A DNA stretch of 64,000 bases, taken from Helianthus annuus (lineage: Eukaryota > Streptophyta > Magnoliopsida > Asterales > Asteraceae). The DNA lies in the NCBI RefSeq assembly GCF_002127325.2, contig NC_035436.2:118596771-118660770 (forward strand). The letters run 5' to 3'. A model generated the notes under the pieces. The model was given only the letters and a program-made list of their open reading frames with translations. It ran no database searches and had not been told where the DNA came from. A program made the position numbers and the translations under genes. This document shows positions 45,958 to 57,340 of the stretch, piece by piece; the first letter of the stretch is position 1, and each line of letters starts with the position of its first letter.

Positions 45958-47245
45958 ATGGGTTTTAACTAGTTGAGTACAAAAGCAAAAAGTTTAACAA
46001 CCTGAGTCCCCATAAGCATTTTCTTTAACCATCCGAGTCCAAATTTCTAACACTGTTAGAATTTTTTGGTTAAGTATTGTTAAATGACCAAAATACCCTT
46101 ATAGTTAAAAAATAAAATAATAAATGCCCCTATATTAAAAAATAGAAAAATAAATACCCCTATATTAACTATAAGTCTCTTTCTCTCAAAACAACCACTA
46201 CCATAACCATCATACACCTCCTCACCTGTAACCATACACCACCATCACATCAGAGCACCGTCGGACAACCATCAAAGCCCCACCTTCGACACCATCATCA
46301 CCATCAAAACCCCACCTTCGACACCATCAAAACCCCACCTCCGACAGCACCGTCGTCACCATCTCCACCTCCACCGCAACCTCCTGATTCCAATTCACCG
46401 CAAGTCCTTCAATCTCCGCAAGTATAGATCTAGCGATATCAACAAACTCATGATCCGGACAGTCACCTAGGATTTTGAGAACAGATCGAGTTCGTGAAAC
46501 ATCTTCAACGGCTACACGCATCGACGCGTTGAGTTCCTGATCCTTCAGACCGTTATCAACAACCTGAAACGATTCTTCACCGTATTCTTTCTACGAAACC
46601 TCGATGCTGGTGGCTCCTGAGTCCAGGCTGTTCTCCACCAGCTCCATTGAAGCAACTGGTAGATTGATTGTATAGGATAAATGGATTACCGGCGAGATGG
46701 AATTGTATGAAGGAAGAAAATTTTGATTTTATGGAATTGGGTGTTTTAGGGGTTTTAACTACAGGGACTCAGGGTAGTGGCCATTGGTAGATGAAGAAAA
46801 GTGGTTGGAAATAAGCTTCAATAGAAGATGAAAGGTATTTTGTTAAAATTATAGTTTGTAGAAGTTTAATTGATCAAGAGAATTAAATCCCCAATTTTTT
46901 ATACAAGAAATTTAGTTTGAAATTTGTTGTTGGGTATGAAGATCTTGAATGGGACAGTGGGGCGGCGGAGGTGGTGGCAGTGGGGCGACGACGATGGTGG
47001 CAGTGGGGCGGTTGTGTTTATATATATTATATATTAAAATTTTATGTATCAAAGACTTGTTCCTTGTACTTATGTGCATATAAGACTTATACTTTGTGTG
47101 TAAATAACCAAATTACCCTCATAGTTAACAGACTTGGTGGATGGAGTTAGAAATTTGGACTCAAATGGTTAAAGAAAATGCTTATGGGGACTCAGGTCGT
47201 TAAACTTTTTCCTTTTGGACTCAACTAGTTAAAACCCATGTAACA
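45958..47245. mobile_element. Foldback element with captured gene fragment
   Basis: Terminal inverted repeats of about 150-190 bp. The left arm (45958-46110; GGGTTTTAACTAGTTGAGT...) is matched in reverse at about 47100-47245. The left arm is cut short by the microsatellite and solo LTR. The interior carries CACCATCA-type simple sequence (46220-46330) and a fragment of a MutL-type mismatch-repair gene. It resembles a gene-capturing MULE-like foldback, but no transposase was seen. Confidence 0.7.
46549..46647 (-). pseudogene. PMS1/MutL-like gene fragment
   Basis: 33 codons on the minus strand read MELVENSLDSGATSIEVS, stop, [14 protein letters not shown]. This matches the GHKL ATPase motif I of MutL/PMS mismatch-repair proteins (ELVENSLDAGATxI) and motif II (DNG). 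The internal TAG and lack of the rest of the domain make it a dead fragment. The adjoining in-frame sequence (46327-46548; [19 protein letters not shown]) is not MutL and was not recognised, so the element may hold pieces of more than one gene. Confidence 0.7.
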
Positions 47246-47274
47246 GGGACTCAAAAAGTATATTAAAGGGTCTT

Positions 47275-47490
47275 AGTGTAAGAGTGTGTTAGGGATTACG
47301 TTTTGAAGTGATTATTTGATTATTGCGTTTGTAAAACATGAATAATCTAAAAAAGTGTTTGGATGAAAAAGTGATTATCTGCCTTCAAAACGCAGTTTTG
47401 GAGAAGCATGTACCTACATGCTTTTTCAAAACACAGTTTTGAAAACGCAAAATCTATTTTGAAAACGCAACACCAAACACCCCCTAAATA
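47275..47490. mobile_element. MITE-like short inverted-repeat element
   Basis: The left end GTGTGTTAGGGATTACGTTTTG is mirrored imperfectly by the right end AAAACGCAACACCAAACACCCCC. Inner words (CAAAACGCAGTTTTG, CAAAACACAGTTTTG) are palindromic. It is of the hAT-like MITE style. Flank duplications were not resolved. Confidence 0.45.
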
Positions 47491-48112
47491 CATAATAGTA
47501 TATAGTACATTTAGGTTGCATATGTAAACTATGTAAAATCCAAGGTGGATTGTGTTATGACTACAAACCTAATACCATCAAATTGTGATGCGATGATTCA
47601 TCTTATAAGATGCATCGCGTCGTTCCAAAAAGGGAGCCAAAACATAAGGAGACATCGCCATTCACATGGCCACGGGTTGTGTCTAATAGAGGTGCAATGG
47701 AATATCTATAAATAGGATTTATATATTTTAGTTGTAATTATCACATTCACACTATTACAATCAATTCAATTAAGATTCGTTCTTATTGTTCTCGCTATTT
47801 TTTGTTTGATTGTGCAATGGTTCGGTTTGGGTCCAAGGGTAGGAATATGGTAAAAAGTGTTTAAAATGTGAGAAGGGTAAGAAGTGTTTTAAACCATTGG
47901 ATATTTGATCTAATGGTTGAGATCAATAAGTTATAAAAATGTAAATTGTGTTTTAATTAGAAGGGCCTTATGTAAAATTGATGGGCAATAGTGTCTTTTC
48001 AAATGTTTCAAATATGGTAACCGTATCCTACACAACCAAAACCCCCATTATTCTCCTAAAAATCAGTGACTTTCCCCAATCAAAAATGGTAACCGTATCC
48101 TACACTAAATGA
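47491..48112. other. Unassigned interval
   Basis: AT-rich, no gene recognised. GGTAACCGTATCCTACAC occurs twice (about 48017 and 48088). Confidence 0.4.
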
Positions 48113-48475
48113 ATATATAACACTATGAACCCTTGATAAAACACTATATGAAGATATAACACTATGAACCAGAAAAATTAAGATGTCTGTACAGAATATA
48201 ACACTATTCATTGGGGAAAAACACTATGAACCAGAAAATCAAGATGTCTGTACAGAATATAACACTATTGATTGGAGATAAAACACTATAAACCAGAAAA
48301 TTAAGATGTCTGTACAGAATATAACACTATTGATTGGGAATAAAACACTATGAACCAGAAAATTAAGATGCCTGCACAGAATATAAAACTATTAATTGGG
48401 GATAAAACACTATGAAAGGAAATTAAGATGTCTGTACAGAATATAACACTATTGATTGGGGTTAAAACACTATAC
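48113..48475. repeat. 61-bp minisatellite, about five copies
   Basis: The unit AAGATGTCTGTACAGAATAT...AACACTATGAACCAGAAAAT recurs at about 48180, 48241, 48302, 48364 and 48424 with small length changes. A degenerate copy precedes it from 48113. Confidence 0.85.
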
Positions 48476-48669
48476 ATCTGTAAATGCTCTAAAACACCAA
48501 AATCAAAGAAGGGCGCAGAAAGTAAACAACTGTATTGTATCTGGGGAAGGTATCTGACGATTTCATGTATTTATAATTGATGAAGAATGATGCGTAGATG
48601 ATAATCTTATTGGATCTTGCAAAAAAAAAATTCAAAATTCGAATCAATCCCTATAAAAACTCATCGCCA

Positions 48670-48698
48670 GTTTTTTTTTTTTTTTTTTTTTTTTTTTG
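48670..48698. repeat. Poly-T tract
   Basis: Nearly 30 consecutive T, possibly the tail of a minus-strand retroposed sequence, though no body was recognised. Confidence 0.6.
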
Positions 48699-49010
48699 CA
48701 GTTATCTTGGAAATCAATTAAATGATAAGAATGTCAAATTACTAATATACCCTTTTGAATTAATTAGGATAAAGGACACTTGTCATTCCCCAATTATTTC
48801 TCACACTTCTCACAAAAGTTCCACTTTGTACAGGATCCAACATCTACGCATACTAAATAATTCAAATACTAAATAATTCAAGCACTTCAGTTAATGTAAA
48901 AGATCATTATGATTGGATACGTACATTGTAAACATCATGAGAGTGTTCATAGCTTCTGTAAATAGTCATGGTGTGTTCTCCGTTCATTGTGACCTATGCT
49001 TATTAAAAAA

Positions 49011-49043
49011 CTAGTATTAAACACCCTCCCGCGTTGCGGTGAG
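49011..49043 (-). mobile_element. Helitron-like 3' terminus
   Basis: On the minus strand a hairpin CCCTC-A-CCGC-AAC-GCGG-GAGGG is followed by TGTTTAATA and the terminal CTAG, then host T. This matches the Helitron 3' signature (short GC-rich stem, then CTRR, inserted between A and T). The 5' TC end, which would lie to the right, was not identified, and no Rep/helicase gene is present. Confidence 0.6.
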
Positions 49044-49838
49044 GGCGAGCACTAATGCCACACTGCTGTCAGCGACCACCGACACTGAAGTTGCGGTGTT
49101 AATGCGAAGAAATTAAACCGAAACGTAACACATAGAATAAAATAACTAAGTTGATCTAGGACTCGCACGTTATGATGAACCCGCGTCTATTTTTTCCCGT
49201 TTGACAGGTTGATTGTAATCTATATATAATATATATCATTACCACTATACAAACCATAATGCATACATTACAACAACCATTGCATCAATATGTTGCAAAT
49301 TATATTTATACAAGATTTTGTCTAAATTAATTAGATTATTATAGATAATAATAATTTATAAATAAAACAACACAACTTTGAATGGATCAAACCGATTGAA
49401 TATGGTAAGATAATGAAACCATTATTTGATTAGGGTACAACCACTTAAGAACAATTTACAAGCATACATGCATACAAAACATATTGAATTTGATAAGGTA
49501 ATGAAACCATTATTATTTGATTAAGGTACAACCACTTAAGCACAACTTACAACCTATATTTGATTAAGGTACAAGTATTTAAGCACAACTTACAACCAAA
49601 TTTGCACACAAATGTTTCAAATATTACAAATTTATAGTATATAATATAATATAATTTAAAAAAGTGTATAACCCCAACACATAAAGGTACAACAAAACTA
49701 AGCATGAAACATCATTAATGCAAAAGTTACAACCACTTAAAGCCTAAGTATACTACAAATTGATATTATATAAATATGTTGTTCAAGCATTAGTCTTAGT
49801 GTGTTCTTGGTTCATTGTGACCCATGCTTATTAAAAAG
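49044..49838. other. AT-rich interval, possible non-autonomous Helitron body
   Basis: No gene. A local duplication of about 65 bases (TAATGAAACCATTATTTGATTA, then ACAACCACTTAAG) occurs at about 49412-49465 and 49500-49560, with a third partial copy to 49605. Confidence 0.4.
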
Positions 49839-50183
49839 GTTATTGGATTTTATCGCTCACAATTATTGGGTATTGGCCGCTGCCACTCCTAATTATAATT
49901 TTGACTCACATCACTCCCAACTTAACACTTTGTGTGCTTTCACTCCGGTTGAGTGGTTTTTGGCTTTCCTTTTGTCTTTTAGAAGTAGATTCACTTGTAG
50001 TCATTAGTAATTTACAAAGTTTTAGCCTAATATCACTAATAACACTAGTCAAACACTAAATGTTCATCTGCGAAGTGACACAACACACAAAGTGTTATGT
50101 TGAGAGTGATGAGAGTTAAAGTGATAGTTGGGAGTGACAGCGGCCAATACCCAATAGTTAAGAGTGATAAAATCCAATAACCC
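49839..50183. mobile_element. MULE-type MITE
   Basis: Inverted ends GGTTATTGGATTTTATCGCT (49839) and its complement ending CCAATAACCC (50183), extending about 50 bases with GGTATTGGCCGCTGCCACTCC. Flanked by TATTAAAAA on both sides, a 9-bp duplication typical of Mutator-like elements. No transposase. Confidence 0.7.
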
Positions 50184-50960
50184 TATTAAAAATCAATATG
50201 TTGTTTAAGCATTAGGTTGAATTAGTTTGATTCCTTCAAACTAATGCCAGTTCTTTGATTTGGTACCAACGTAGAATTCAACATTGAAAATTTGTAGTCT
50301 CTTTATCTCAATAGTCTCAACCACCGTTCCCACAACCTTAATTTTTTGTTTAAACAAGTGTTAGTTCCTCATTTTAGTAACCTTTAAACGATAATCATCA
50401 ATCCCTACACACCAAGGAGAGTAGGAATCAATGACCAATGCACAATTGAATGCGACCAATGCGAGTCAGTAGGATTGTAGACATGAGAGCACCATTGTGG
50501 AACACAACATGGAGGCAAGATGAGTGTGATCAAACTTAGTAGGTCAATTCAAGTGATTGAACATCATATCTATATAGGAAGAGATTAAATGACTAAATGG
50601 TAGTGTTAAAGAATCATGTTTTAAAAAATTTGGGTACAAGTAAAGTTTTATAAATTAATAGATATCAATCAACTTTATAAGAAATATTCAAATTAATGAG
50701 TACAAGTAGAGTTTTATAAATCAATAAAGTTCACAAAATCCCCAAAATGCCCTTGAAAACGCTAACAACTATCATTTGGCCTATGTACTACACTCCTACA
50801 AACCCCATGCAGGTCTTTTGTAATCTTGTTTTTGGCCTATTGCTGGCTCAATGATCACTTGATATTGAATTCATAAATGCATGTGTTGTGAATTATATAT
50901 TTTGCAAAAGAATACAAACCATTTTAGTTTTTATTTTTAGGAATCACCTGACATTGATGA
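50184..50960. other. Interval downstream of the host gene
   Basis: No gene recognised. It should hold the 3' untranslated region and polyadenylation signal of the minus-strand gene ending at 50961, but no signal was confidently assigned. Confidence 0.4.
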
Positions 50961-53900
50961 CTATAGCTGCAGCAGGTGGTGATAGCAATCCGCAGCCGTT
51001 GGCCGCTGTTCTGGGTTCAGATCCAAACACCTGTTCTGCAACTCTCTCAATGCCTTGGGTAACCCCACAAGCCCACATGTCTTCAGCATGTGGCCTACCC
51101 CCCATACATCAACCTTTACCCCATACATCCCCCGACCCTTCATCTCTGGAGCGTGTCTCCCTGACACAGAAACTGGAGATGGGGTCGGGGGAATTTTTGA
51201 CCCCACCCCACCATCTTGTTGGGGTGGGTATATTTGTGGCGCGCTGGCCGCTTCATCAAATCCTATGACGAACCACTCATTTTCTCTGTCGTTTCTTCGC
51301 ATCACTTTATCCCAGCCTAAGTCACGGTGCATGAATGACAAATCGTGTAATACAACTAACGCTTTCGTTACATGTTTCAGAGCCTCGACCAGCTGCTCGT
51401 AGCTCGATAGCTTTAGCCTGTATCCTCTTGGTTTGAAACTTAAACTTAAATCGTGTTCCGATGACTGGCAAATGTATTCTGCATTCGGAATCCGATGATC
51501 TAGAAAATCATAGATTTCTTTTACAGTAACCCATTTTCGCTTGGTTGGAAAAATCCGAGTCATGTAATTTGGTGTTACTTCGATAACGTTGTTGTTACCC
51601 AAGTCGATTCTTTCGAAATCGCTGTATGGAAATGATTTGTTGATCTGCTGGATGTCGGCGCAACGATCGGCCAACAATGACAACAAGCCTGCGATCCTCC
51701 AACAGGGAACCAAAGCTTTGATTCGATCTCCAGGTGTCGATAAGTCAACTGTGTGTAGATCGGTTCGGATGAGGGTATCATCTGTTCGACTTAACGCACA
51801 AAAGGTGACAATATAACCAACTGCATAATAACCCAAAATGTAAGGAAGATCCACATAACTCCACAACAACTTTTGTACTAATAAAGATGATGGATCAAGA
51901 TTATTATCTTCTCGTAATCTATCAGTTTCTTCCCCTCTCCATAAACAAAAATTCCGCACAAAACCTGTTACATTAGGCCATTGATCTTGTATGCCATTGT
52001 TTGATAAATGAGACGATTTTCGAATGAACACCATGTCATGATTAATAAACTTTGAAACAACCTGATTGATGCAATCATCCCAAAGGCCAATGAAGGATTC
52101 TCTTGTGGTTGTGGTGAGAGTAGGGTTTGATCGAACAATTGGGCTTAAGATCTCAAATGTGATGGACCGACAATCCAACGGTTCAGAAGAGGTGGTGAAG
52201 AAGACTTCTTTTCCTTGAGGAAGATCTCGGTACAAATCTTTTCGAACAGGGAATCGAAACTGTTCTTGTGGTGGTTCTTGTAAGTACCATGGAAGATCAA
52301 TCAAACTTGGTAGAGATGGTGGTGGAACATGAAGATTACCCAAGTAATACTCTGTTGGATCTTGAAAGTCCCAGGATGTTATAGCTGTATAATTAAAAAA
52401 ACAAACATAGCCAGTAAAATGTCAATAAATATTATGGTTGTACAACTGAAAAACATTAATCTAAGAATCAAAATTAGTAGTCATTATGGTCAGTTCTTGA
52501 CTTACATGATCTATTAGAGAGTTCTAAAGGACCTTGAGGTCTCTCATTAATGAAACCTGTTGACGTAAAATAAAGTTAAAGCTTTGACTAAAATCATATT
52601 ATATTTTCAGAAACTATATATGCATGGGTGATGCTATCGACACACTATCCCATTTCTATACATCAAGGCATCAGTCACGTCATACATACGGTTTTATGCG
52701 GGCCATATAATGTAAAATCAAGTCAGCACACCGGTAGTGGCGGACCCAAAATTTTTTTCCAATTGTGTCCAATTTTTCGGTGTTCAAAATTTTTATAACA
52801 ATACATTAAAATTTTTTGGTAGGTTCTCGTTCGGGTCGGGTTAGAGCGAGGTTTGAAATAGATTTAAAAAAATAAGGAAAAACAGGCTATACAAGGATTG
52901 AAACTATGACCTCTTGTTGGTAAAGAGGGGGGTTTACGACTAAAGCAGCTTTCCTTTTCTTTTTATGGTATCCACCTAATTGTATTTAAGGGGTTCTTAT
53001 ACAATTTAATATGTCGAATCTACTAATTTTTAAAAAAACATTGGGGTCCGGTGACCCCGAACCACTCTATGTGCGTCCGCCCCTGCATGTCGGATCTTAT
53101 GGTTTTATACAACATAGCAAAAAAATACCATGCGGGGTCGTATGACTTTGTCGGTGGTGTTCTTGTTCACCATTTATGTTTAAGCCAAGCATATCATACG
53201 TGCCGTATAATTTTGGCAAACAGTAATACATACGGCATGACACATATGAATGGTTAGTGATGTGTAGATAGTGTGTCAGCTTTATCTCTAAACATATGTA
53301 TATATACCAGAAAGATGGGTTGCCATTCTTCTGCCAAATACTTTGATTTGTTGGCCAGGAAGAAACCTATCAACAGAAAACCCTCTAAGAGGGGAATTTG
53401 CATCTTCAAAGGCTTCCAAGGTACAAGCAACCATTGCATCATCCATGTAAGTGAGTTCATCCGCGTTTAAAAAGCTTGTACCTTGAACCTTAATTCTACC
53501 TCTATGATGCTCACCATCTTCAGCCCATAAGCTGACAAGTTCTTCCCACACCATTCTCACTTTACCAATTCTTCTTAGCTCCTTCAATGCTGACGTGGAA
53601 GAAGCATCGTACTGACCCCCTCCTTCAACCTCCATTGATGAACTCTCCATCCCTAACAAGCTTCCTCTAACACCATGAAGATACCCTTCACCACCACGAT
53701 TATCCGCCATCATCATATGCCTGCCACCCCTCCCTACAATAAAAACATACAATTTCAATAAATTTTTAAATTTCTAGGTCGTCTAGAAAAATGGTAAGCA
53801 ATTTTTAACTTGTTTTTTGTTTCTAGGGAGTCTGCTAGCTAGTTAAATGAGTAGATTCAATTATAGTTCGTTAGTCAAAGTATCATACTCATTTATTTGT

Positions 53901-55835
53901 TTTTCCATGACCATCATACTCATTTCTTTTGTTTTGCCATGAAAGCGACTTCCCGAATTTTACTTGGCATGCAATTTTTTTTAACGACAAATGGTATTTA
54001 TGTACTAATTTACGCCAATTATACTAAATTACTTCTTTGCCCAGGTTTAAACCAAAGATTTCCGCTCTAAAAAACATGTGGCTTTACCAAGTAGTCTAAC
54101 CTCACTTCGATGAAGATATTTGGCAATTTTTTTAAAGTCCAATACTAGTTAAACAAAAAAAAAAAAAAAAACAAAAACAAAAAAACAAACTCAATTAGAG
54201 GCAGCTAATCAAATAGCGGACCCATTCGTTTGATTTTGCCTTAACAGCAAATTCGAAAAGTTTGCTTGCCAATACACTAGAAACTAATCATTTCTCTAAA
54301 ACACCTATCAATGAAAAGCATTTCTAGAAGTCCGCTAGTTAAAAGAACTTGTTTTGGTTTTAGAGGTCCGCTGAGCATATACTCAGTTAGTTCGCTGGTG
54401 AGAGTATAAGATTGATTGTCATAGATTTGCAATGATAGCGACTTCGAGAGGCTCACTTGCCACGTAAATATATGGTGGCAGCTTTTTTTAGATTACGCTA
54501 CTAGCTAAAGGAGCATACTAAATTACAGTCAGCTATTAAATTGTTTAGTTTTACCATGATAGAGAATTCGAGAAATTCGCTTGACATGTAAATGTGTTGT
54601 CAAATTATTTTAGAATCTACTACTAGTGAACTCCATGTAAACCAAAAGGCTTCTAACAAACTGTAGAAATTCATTTGCCACATGAACATCAGATAAAAGA
54701 TCATTTTAAGCGACGAACTCCCCAGCAACCAAAAAAACTTCTAAAAACCTCCACACTTATGTATTTTTCTACAAAAAACCATAGATTTTAAATATAAAAA
54801 AGGTAAACAAAATCCAATTTTACAGCCAAGTACATAAAATAACATCAACAGTTCGTTACCAGAAGACGAGAACGGGACATCATCGTCACGTAAAACCGAA
54901 GCCGGAAACGATTTAGCATCAGCAACCGCCAAGCGAGAATCATGATCACCACTACCGGCAGTCAAAAGAAACGGCGAGCCACCTCTGCAAACACCAGTTT
55001 GTGGTGTTCTCATTCTAGAACCCATAAACTGTGCCAACTCTTCGAACACCTCTTCATCAAATGAAGCAGGCAACCTATGCAACTTCCTTTCATAAGGAGA
55101 TAACCGAAAGTAACTCTTACCAATTTGCTCTCGCTCGCCACCTCGCTCCCACTCGTACACTTTCCTAAACTCACCCAACATGTTATCCCACTTAGTCCCT
55201 GCGGTTTTAGCGTCACGATTAACCCCGTTTCGTTGCAAAAAGTCTGCAACTTCTTTATCTTTTGCGGCTCTTGTTTTCCCTCTGGATTGTGTTGTGGTTA
55301 TTGTTTTTGTTGTTTCTGGTATTGGGTTTTCGGATGCGTGATCTGAAAACCCGACACCTTGGTATTGGATTCTCCATGCTTTAGCTAGCCATAACATTTC
55401 GTTTGGTTTCCACACTGGGCTTACATATTTACCTTTTCTCATTTGGTGTTGTGTGTATTGGTTTTCTATCTCCGGCTTGCTGGTGTCTTGCGACGGGGAT
55501 GAGGTGGTGTCGGATGATGAGACGGCGGCGTGTGCTGGTGGTTGTGGGTGGTTTGTGGATGGAGAAGGGGTTTTGTCGGTGGTTGTTGTGTTGGTAGGGT
55601 TTTGTTTTGGTGGTGGTGATGGTAGAAGCTTCCATTGGCCGGTGACGCTAGTGTATCTTGGTCTTTTGGTGTTTAGTGGTTCTTGTGGGTTGTAACGGGT
55701 GGTCGTCGGTGGTTGTGGTGGGGGCGGTGAGAGAAAGGTGGGGGTGGTGGCGACCACCGGTGGTTCTTCTAGGGTTTCTTGAACTGGAGAAGGTGTGGAA
55801 TGCTGTTTTTTGGTGTTATCTTTGTTATCACTCAT
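50961..55835 (-). CDS. Trihelix/SANT-like plus kinase-like protein, four exons
   Basis: The one clear host gene. Exons on the minus strand: 54860-55835, 53308-53733, 52506-52556 and 50961-52384. All introns are GT-AG and all junctions are in the same phase, giving 2877 bp and 958 residues. Start ATG at 55835 (MSDNKDNTKK). Residues 1-135 are Pro/Ser/Thr-rich. About 140-275 is a Myb/SANT or trihelix-like fold (PVWKPNEMLWLAKAW, TAGTKWDNMLGEFRKVYEWE, SYFRLSPYERK). Exon 2 carries ALKELRRIGKVRMVWEELVS and GRIKVQGTSFLNADELTYMD. The C-terminal 120 residues are kinase-like: MHRDLGWDKV (837-840 HRDL), GFDEA in place of DFG (859-863), APEM, VDVWGVGHML, and QRP. No glycine loop or VAIK lysine is evident, so it may be a pseudokinase. 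Nuclear location and transcription or signalling role are inferred. The reading frame is intact. Confidence 0.88.
52632..53282. mobile_element. Nested short TIR elements in intron 2
   Basis: The outer pair GACACACTATC (about 52638) and GATAGTGTGTC (about 53269), with further imperfect inverted similarity, encloses an inner element at 52735-53090. The inner element has ends GTAGTGGCGGACCC and GTCCGCCCCTGC. It occupies the intron between exons 2 and 3 without touching splice sites. Confidence 0.5.
53734..54859 (-). other. Intron 1 of the host gene
   Basis: 1.1 kb between donor CTG|GTAACG (exon end 54860) and acceptor TTGTAG|GGAGG (exon start 53733). No other gene. It has a poly-A tract near 54158-54176 and repeated words such as TCCGCTAGTTAA. 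Confidence 0.75.
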
Positions 55836-56270
55836 CTTATTAAAGAAAAAGATTACAACTTTGTTAAAGAAAGATTGAAAAAGAAACTGAACAAGATCAA
55901 ATAACTGCACAACATTACTGCTGAACTAGTTTAGTTTAAACAAGTAATCTTAAATGGTGTTTGTGTGTGTTTTCATGTTTTTAAACCTAAGTTGAGAATG
56001 GTTTCTGGGAATTAGATATGGTTGTCTGTTAGGGTATAAAGTTTGAAGAAAGAGAGGAAGATTAAAGTTGAAAGCGAAAGCTAGAGAGATAATAAGAATA
56101 ATAATAATATATATGGTGATAATATAATTATTAAAGAAAGAATGAAAAGTCGAGAGAGATTGTGGAACCTGCTGTGATTAAGACATCTCAAAACAACCCT
56201 TCACTCGATATTAACAACTTTATTAGCAGAAAGGAGAGAAAAAAGAAGGAAAGTAATCATTGTTGAATAG
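55836..56270 (-). promoter_or_regulatory. 5' flank of the host gene
   Basis: Likely 5' untranslated region and promoter. GA-rich (GAGAGAGAT) and AT-rich (ATAATAATAATATATATGG, about 56095-56115) tracts are present. No TATA box or start site can be fixed from sequence alone. Confidence 0.4.
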
Positions 56271-56285
56271 AGAAACGCGACTCTT

Positions 56286-56589
56286 TTTTTACGGCCAACG
56301 AATCATTTAACTAGATTGATGGAATTCTTCACATTGGGATACATTATTTTCAAACCAGGAAAAACCCTTACCTAGGGTCGAAGCACGTGAACACTCGTCC
56401 GAAGATATGACAGTGTGGTGAGGTAAAACTCGCTCATTTCAAGGATCGAACTAGCGATCTCTACCTATTCGCATAGTCTCACATCATCATCAGGTGTCGC
56501 AGAAAATAATGATGCGGGCAAGAATCGAACTTGGGTCTTTTAGAACATCAAGTTTCTTCCTTACCACTCTATCACCACCTCATTGGCAC
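56286..56589 (-). mobile_element. tRNA-derived SINE with 15-bp target duplication
   Basis: 304 bp between two copies of AGAAACGCGACTCTT (56271-56285 and 56590-56604). Read on the minus strand it begins TGCCAATGAGGTGGTGATAGAGTGGTAAG (A-box-like GATAGAGTGGTAAG), has a B-box-like AGTTCGATTCTTG, and ends TTGGCCGT followed by a short A tail. Polymerase III-type internal promoter and L1-type retroposition are inferred from this layout. Confidence 0.85.
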
Positions 56590-56604
56590 AGAAACGCGAC
56601 TCTT

Positions 56605-56916
56605 AACAACACATTTTTAGACTATCAAAGTCATGTTTGTTGACCTTTTCGGAGCAGTCAGTATAGATTGTAGGGGGGAAGTGTGGTTGGCTTATCTTAT
56701 TGTTAAAATATACAAATTGTGATTAGTGAGTGGGCATTGGTTTGGTGGGTGCTGTGTGTGTTTGCGTTTGTGTTTGTGTTTGGAGAACAGAGTGGGGATG
56801 ATGGGGACTGATCGAATCAATGGGTTCTGCTCAGTGACTCATAACTCTCTCGTGGCTCTTTCTTTTTTTCTTTATTATTTTTTTATCTTTTAAGACTTTT
56901 TGTTCCTTTAAGAGTT
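56605..56916. other. Unassigned interval
   Basis: No gene. TG-rich simple sequence at 56750-56785 and T-rich stretch at 56860-56890. Confidence 0.4.
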
Positions 56917-57161
56917 AATTGCTAAATTCGTCTATGAGGTTTTACACAAATTGCTAGATCAGTCTAAAATCAAGATTTGTTGCTAAAACAATCCAAAATC
57001 AAGATTTGTTTTGCAAATACAGTCCAAAAAACAGACGCCATTAAATATTGCAGTTGGACTGTTTTAGCAACAAATCTTGATTTGGACTGTTTTAGCAGCA
57101 AATCTTGATTTTGGAGTGATCTAGCAATTTGTGTAAAACCTCAAGGATGAATTTAGCAATT
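56917..57161. mobile_element. Palindromic MITE
   Basis: Arms of about 110 bp: AATTGCTAAATTCGTC...CAAATTGCTAGATCA on the left is mirrored by TGATCTAGCAATTTGTG...GAATTTAGCAATT on the right. The centre at about 57040 contains CCATTAAATATTGC. The subrepeat AATCAAGATTTGTTGC occurs twice per arm. Confidence 0.75.
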
Positions 57162-57340
57162 TTCTTGAAAAAAGTGATTTTTTTAACTGTTTTTGATATT
57201 TAATTTGATATTAATACACCATTAGTGAATTTCAATAACAAAAAAGTTCTAGTAATTTCTTCAAATATAATAAGTGATTTTTTATTTGTTAGTTATTTTT
57301 TTCCATGTAATTGTATTATCGTTATGTCATCTTAAACTTT

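Noticed and set aside
55125..55843. Several plus-strand frames rich in Val, Gly and Cys opposite exon 1
   Set aside because: They are shadows of the Pro/Thr-rich coding strand of the host gene.
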